Assembly: GCF_014646895.1 (NCBI RefSeq)
Contig: NZ_BMOD01000008.1
Span: 132,349-196,348 of the forward strand
Direction of reading: 5' to 3'
Source: Deinococcus roseus
Lineage (GTDB): Bacteria; Deinococcota; Deinococci; Deinococcales; Deinococcaceae
Length of the DNA: 64,000 nucleotides
The position numbers and the translations under genes were made by a program. Numbering within the stretch: the stretch's first letter is position 1; every line of letters begins with the position of its first letter. The notes under the pieces were generated by a model. The model worked only from the letters and a program-made list of their open reading frames with translations. It was not told the origin of the DNA and made no database searches. Shown here in pieces: positions 60,651-64,000 of this stretch.

Positions 60651-62318
60651 ATGCACAGCACCATCATGCATTTTCCCCTGACCATCCCCCACATCCTGGA
60701 CCGGGCCGAAAAGTATTTTGCAGACCGTGAGATCATCTCCCTGATCCCGGCAGGCATGAACGAAGCCGGACAGCCCATTCCGGGCAAACACCGCTACACC
60801 TATGCCCAGATGGTGGCACGGGCCAGACAGCTGGCCAATGCCCTGACTGCAGCAGGCATCCAGAAGGGAGACCGTGTGGCCACCTTTGCCGTGAACCACT
60901 TCCGGCACCTGGAAGCCTATTTTGGCATTCCCATCACGGGTGCTGTGCTGCACACCGTTAATGTCAGGCTGCATCCAGAGCAACTGGTCTACATCATCAA
61001 CCATGCCCAGGACCGCATCCTGCTGATCGACAATGTGTTTGCAAGGCTGTTGCCAGCCTTGCTGCCCCACTGCCCCAGCATTGAAAAAGTGGTGATCATG
61101 GGTCCCACCCCCCAGCCCATCCCGGGAATGCTGGATTACGACCAGTGGATTGCAGACCAGCCCACCACCTTCACCCCTCCAGCCCTGGATGAGAACGATG
61201 CTGCAGGCATGTGCTACACCTCTGGAACCACCGGGCATCCCAAAGGGGTGGTGTATTCCCACCGTTCCACGTTGTTGCACAGCCTGGCTTCTGCTCTGCC
61301 TGATTCCCTCAACCTCAAGCGTTCAGATTCCCTGCTTCCTGTGGTGCCCATGTTTCACGTGAATGCCTGGGGTTTGCCTTACACCTCAACCATGGTGGGG
61401 GCCAAACAGGTTTTTGCTTCCATCTTCAGCGACGGGGCTTCGCTGGCAAAACTGCTGGCAGAGGAGAAGTGCACCCGCACAGCCGGGGTTCCCACCATCT
61501 GGATGGGTTTGCTGCAGGAGGTGGAAAGGGCCATTGCTGCAGGCACCCCTTACAACCTGAGCCAGCTGGAACTGCTGGTGGTGGGAGGAAGTGCCGCTCC
61601 CGAATCCCTGATCCGGGCCTGTGACCGGGTGGGCCTGCACCTTTTCCATGCCTGGGGCATGACCGAGACCCACCCACTGGGCACCTGCGCCTCCGTGCCT
61701 TCAGGCATCGAAATGGACAGCGATGAGGGCTATCACTTTCGGGCCAAACAGGGGATTCCTGTGCCTCTGGTGGATGTACGGGCTGTGGATGGGGATTTGC
61801 AAGATGTGCCTCATGATGGCAAAACCATGGGGGCACTTTTGATCCGGGGGGCCTGGGTGAGTGGCGAGTATTACAACAACCCGGAAGGCACCCGTGCCAC
61901 CCAGGTGGAACTGGATGGCCAGCGGTGGTTTGACACCGGAGACATCGTCACCATTGATGAAAAAGGCTACATGAGCATTCAGGACCGCGCCAAGGACCTG
62001 ATCAAGAGCGGAGGGGAATGGATTTCCAGTGTGGACCTGGAAAACGCCCTGATGGGCCATCCATCCCTTGCCGAAGCTGCAGTGATTGCAGCGCCCCACC
62101 CCAAATGGGAAGAGCGCCCTCTCGGGGTGCTGGTGGTCCGACCCGGCCATGACCAGCCTTCCAAAGAAGACCTGGATGCCTTCCTGATCGGGAAGTTTGC
62201 CAAATGGTGGTTGCCAGATGCTTACGTGTTTGTGCAGGAGATTCCCAGAACCACAGTCGGGAAATTCCTCAAACGCGCATTGCGGGATCAATTCAAGGAC
62301 TTTAAACTGGAAGGGTAA
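60651..62318 (+). CDS. Fatty acyl-CoA synthetase (AMP-forming)
   Basis: The 555-residue ANL-family enzyme has YTSGTTGHPKGVVYSHRS (P-loop), AWGMTETHPLGTCASV, FDTGDIVTIDEKGYMSIQDR and a C-terminal Lys in TTVGKFLKRALRDQ. It activates fatty acids of medium or long chain. ATG 60651 follows ACCTGGAGGTTTTC. The coding sequence contains a parS-like 13/16 match at 61351 caused by the MFHVN residues. Confidence 0.92.
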   Translation: MHSTIMHFPLTIPHILDRAEKYFADREIISLIPAGMNEAGQPIPGKHRYTYAQMVARARQLANALTAAGIQKGDRVATFAVNHFRHLEAYFGIPITGAVLHTVNVRLHPEQLVYIINHAQDRILLIDNVFARLLPALLPHCPSIEKVVIMGPTPQPIPGMLDYDQWIADQPTTFTPPALDENDAAGMCYTSGTTGHPKGVVYSHRSTLLHSLASALPDSLNLKRSDSLLPVVPMFHVNAWGLPYTSTMVGAKQVFASIFSDGASLAKLLAEEKCTRTAGVPTIWMGLLQEVERAIAAGTPYNLSQLELLVVGGSAAPESLIRACDRVGLHLFHAWGMTETHPLGTCASVPSGIEMDSDEGYHFRAKQGIPVPLVDVRAVDGDLQDVPHDGKTMGALLIRGAWVSGEYYNNPEGTRATQVELDGQRWFDTGDIVTIDEKGYMSIQDRAKDLIKSGGEWISSVDLENALMGHPSLAEAAVIAAPHPKWEERPLGVLVVRPGHDQPSKEDLDAFLIGKFAKWWLPDAYVFVQEIPRTTVGKFLKRALRDQFKDFKLEG

Positions 62319-62342
62319 TGCCACTTTTCCCTTGTGTTTGCA

Positions 62343-62375
62343 CAGCAGAAGACCTTTGGGTCCTCTGCTGTTTTT
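62343..62375 (+). terminator. Terminator of the acyl-CoA synthetase gene
   Basis: A 12-bp stem (62343-62354 with 62359-62370, one G-T pair) is followed by TTTTTC. Confidence 0.85.
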
Positions 62376-62396
62376 CTGTTGGTTTTGATGCCCTCC

Positions 62397-62412
62397 TGTT
62401 TCACGTGAAACA
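62397..62412. promoter_or_regulatory. parS site (perfect)
   Basis: TGTTTCACGTGAAACA lies in a 109-bp gap between genes, 15 bp before the next start and ~12 kb from parB. Confidence 0.93.
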
Positions 62413-62427
62413 TCAGAAGGCCCTCTG

Positions 62428-63249
62428 ATGCCTGTGGTCTGGCTGTGTCTGGATGGGATTGGCCATCCCGAAGCTGCTCCAGTTGGAAGCTGCTGGGAGC
62501 AGGATTTGCCTGCTTTGTTGCCGCTGATCCAGGCTGGACAGAAAGTCGACGCCACCCTGGGTGTAGCAGGCTTGCCCCAATCTGGAACCGGACAGACCAG
62601 CATCATCACAGGCATCAATGGTGCAAAACACATGGACCGTCATTATGGACCTGTTCCTGGTCCTACCCTGAGGGCCGTGATCAGGGAGCATGGAACGCCA
62701 GGGCAACTGGTGCAGGCAGGAGGCAGTTTTAAACTGCTCAATTTCTATCCGTCCACCTACGCCCCTCCTGCAGGCAAGCATGGAGCCATTGTGCAGGCGG
62801 TACTGGATGCTGGAGAGGTGCGCAACCCAGCCGGTTTTCCCGGGATTCGCACCACCCTGGGACTGAATTTTGAGCCTCCGTATGCCCCTTATCTTTCATT
62901 GCAGGAAGTGAGACAGTGGGGAAGACAGGCAGCCCAGGCTGCAGAGCAGCTGGATCTGGTGTTGCTGGATTTGTGGTTCAGCGATTTTCTGGGGCATGCC
63001 CAGGATGTTATGGCTGCCAGAAATTACCTGCTGCATCTGAATGCTTTTCTGGAAGGTCTGCTGGAGCAGGAGGTCAAAATCATCATGACCTCAGACCACG
63101 GCAACATGGAAGACACCACCATCAAAACCCACACCTTTGCTCAGGTGCCGTTTGTCGCCCATGGATTTTCAGCAAGCCCAGTGAAGGACATTGCAGCGGC
63201 AGGAGCAGAAATCAAAAAACTGCTCGGGTTAACGAGCAGCCAGGGATGA
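62428..63249 (+). CDS. Alkaline-phosphatase-superfamily metalloenzyme (phosphoglyceromutase-like)
   Basis: The 273-residue protein has an N-terminal metal site WLCLDGIGHP, the nucleophile region LPQSGTGQTSIITGINGAK and the C-terminal SDHGNMED with a trailing HTFAQVPFV. This is the pattern of 2,3-bisphosphoglycerate-independent mutases and nucleotide phosphatases, but it is much shorter than a complete mutase (~510). The substrate is unknown. Its end overlaps the convergent gene by 21 nt. Confidence 0.8.
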   Translation: MPVVWLCLDGIGHPEAAPVGSCWEQDLPALLPLIQAGQKVDATLGVAGLPQSGTGQTSIITGINGAKHMDRHYGPVPGPTLRAVIREHGTPGQLVQAGGSFKLLNFYPSTYAPPAGKHGAIVQAVLDAGEVRNPAGFPGIRTTLGLNFEPPYAPYLSLQEVRQWGRQAAQAAEQLDLVLLDLWFSDFLGHAQDVMAARNYLLHLNAFLEGLLEQEVKIIMTSDHGNMEDTTIKTHTFAQVPFVAHGFSASPVKDIAAAGAEIKKLLGLTSSQG

Positions 63250-63561
63250 AGCAGGGGTTCTCTTTCTTTTCTTGATGGGTTTGATGTACCCGTAGTGCTG
63301 GTAATACCCGTCCCGCTGGTTGACGGCATCATCTTCCAGGTCTTCCTGCAGCACCAGGGGAGGAGAGAGGTCCATGCTCTTGAGTCTCTGGATGATTCCA
63401 GAGGGAGTGGTTTTGCGGTTCTGGCTGTCATACAGAGGCGGGTCTTTGGAATCCAGCAGCTGAACCAGCAGATAATATTTCCGATCTTCCGGGTCCCAGC
63501 CACTGATCACAGCCACATCTCCGTGTTCTGGATGTTCGGTGGTGTAGATACGTGTACTCAT
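63229..63561 (-). CDS. Small soluble protein of unknown function
   Basis: The 110-residue protein is charged and rich in Asp, Tyr and Lys (HGDVAVISGWDPEDRKYYLL, YGYIKPIKKRKR). AGGAGCACTGAC provides a good ribosome binding site. I do not recognise a family. It converges with the phosphatase gene. Confidence 0.6.
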   Translation of the reverse strand: MSTRIYTTEHPEHGDVAVISGWDPEDRKYYLLVQLLDSKDPPLYDSQNRKTTPSGIIQRLKSMDLSPPLVLQEDLEDDAVNQRDGYYQHYGYIKPIKKRKRTPASSLAAR

Positions 63562-63928
63562 GTCAGTGCTCCTGGAGGGCTAAACCTCGCTTTTTGAATT
63601 ATAGCATATCTTATGTGGAAATTATGTCTACAGCTAATCTGGTGAGACTGTTCTTCAGAGGTGGGCTTGCTGCATCAGAACCACTTATATATGTAGACCT
63701 GCTGGAAGCCCTGTGAAACCAGGTGGATTTGTTCGTCTGGCTTAAGCAAAATCCATTGCTGTCTTTTCAGGGACATAAGCTTTCAGTATCAGCGGATTTC
63801 ACAGGCAAATCGGTCAGATCTGCTATTTTTATACCAAGTCCAGATGTTTTGTTGTGGGGATTTGGTGCTTTGAAAACCCCGTGTGGCACGCATTCGATCG
63901 GGCAGCCAAAAACCCTGATCTGCAGGTG
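63562..63928. other. Gap without a recognisable gene
   Basis: Short frames occur on both strands but lack ribosome binding sites and codon bias. The stretch is AT-richer than average. I see no repeat, tRNA or insertion-sequence end in it. It may be a degraded remnant or a long regulatory region of the gene that starts at 63983. Confidence 0.6.
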
Positions 63929-63957
63929 TTGACATAACCGGGTATCCGTAGTATTCT
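63929..63957 (+). promoter_or_regulatory. Strong sigma-A promoter
   Basis: A perfect TTGACA (63929-63934), a 17-bp spacer and TATTCT (63952-63957) are the best classical promoter in the window. It lies 25 nt before an ATG with a Shine-Dalgarno. Confidence 0.85.
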
Positions 63958-63982
63958 TTTCTTCGCCCGAGAGGAAGCAGCA

Positions 63983-64000
63983 ATGCAGAAACGAAGGCGG
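63983..64000 (+). CDS. Start of a gene cut by the window edge
   Basis: ATG 63983 follows GAGGAAGCAGCA and reads MQKRRR before the sequence ends. The upstream promoter supports a real start. The product cannot be named. Confidence 0.5.

Noticed and set aside
61351..61366. parS-like TGTTTCACGTGAATGC
   Set aside because: Only 13 of 16 positions match, and the palindrome is broken on the right. It encodes MFHVN, a conserved part of the acyl-CoA synthetase, so the similarity is probably due to the protein sequence.

Overview
The window looks like the replication-origin region of a Deinococcus chromosome, probably one of the moderate-GC Deinococci rather than the 67 % GC type. This rests on a double-OB-fold SSB encoded inside an rpsF-ssb-rpsR-rplI operon, the neighbourhood pyk-eno-dnaN-oriC-dnaA-mnmG-rsmG-parA-parB, four palindromic parS sites, an RNase J, and very many genes whose start codon sits 6-8 nt behind a TANNNT -10 element with no ribosome binding site (the leaderless style known from Deinococcus). 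The species cannot be named from the sequence alone.

Layout. 1-6.3 kb: tail of a TetR-like regulator, a G8/CEMIP-like beta-helix lipoprotein, a metallophosphoesterase, a secreted protein of unknown function and a LysR regulator. 6.3-8.5 kb: ribosomal/SSB operon on the minus strand, followed by a heptad-repeat element with 30-bp inverted arms. 8.8-16.5 kb: a response regulator with a SARP-like output region, an OmpR/histidine-kinase pair, an Ada-type alkylation-repair protein that has lost its zinc cysteines, a Fur-family regulator, exonuclease VII (xseAB), and corA behind a leader with two short, well-initiated reading frames. 16.6-25.2 kb: subtilase plus a partner lipoprotein, cmk-plsC, two cyclophilins, a glyoxalase-fold protein and an ammonium transporter. 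25.2-34.1 kb: cobalamin salvage and assembly genes in two divergent groups, with a cobalamin riboswitch before the minus-strand group (cbiZ-cobO-DUF4345-cbiB-threonine-phosphate decarboxylase-cobQ) and cobS, a cobC-cobU fusion and cobT on the plus strand. 34.1-39.9 kb: an ABC transporter and a probable lysine/aminoadipate catabolic group (DUF1338 2-oxoadipate enzyme, aldehyde dehydrogenase, saccharopine dehydrogenase). 40-50.5 kb: glycolytic pyk-eno, dnaN, oriC, dnaA, mnmG, an orphan SUKH-domain gene, rsmG and parAB. 50.5-64 kb: RNase J, envelope proteins, tRNA-Ile, dGTPase, pfkA, rsmI, rlmH, an acyl-CoA synthetase and unknowns. The window ends just after a strong promoter and the first codons of a new gene.

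How it fits together. The origin has 13 DnaA boxes (12 perfect) in two converging arrays, a GC cluster, five DnaA-trios and an AT-rich stretch beside dnaN. ParA/ParB and the scattered parS sites provide segregation. The cobalamin genes lack corrin-ring synthesis inside the window and contain CbiZ, which points to scavenging of cobinamides. The most promising undescribed element is the corA leader, whose proline-containing leader peptide and translationally coupled second mini-ORF recall Mg2+-sensing mgtL leaders without being an obvious homologue.
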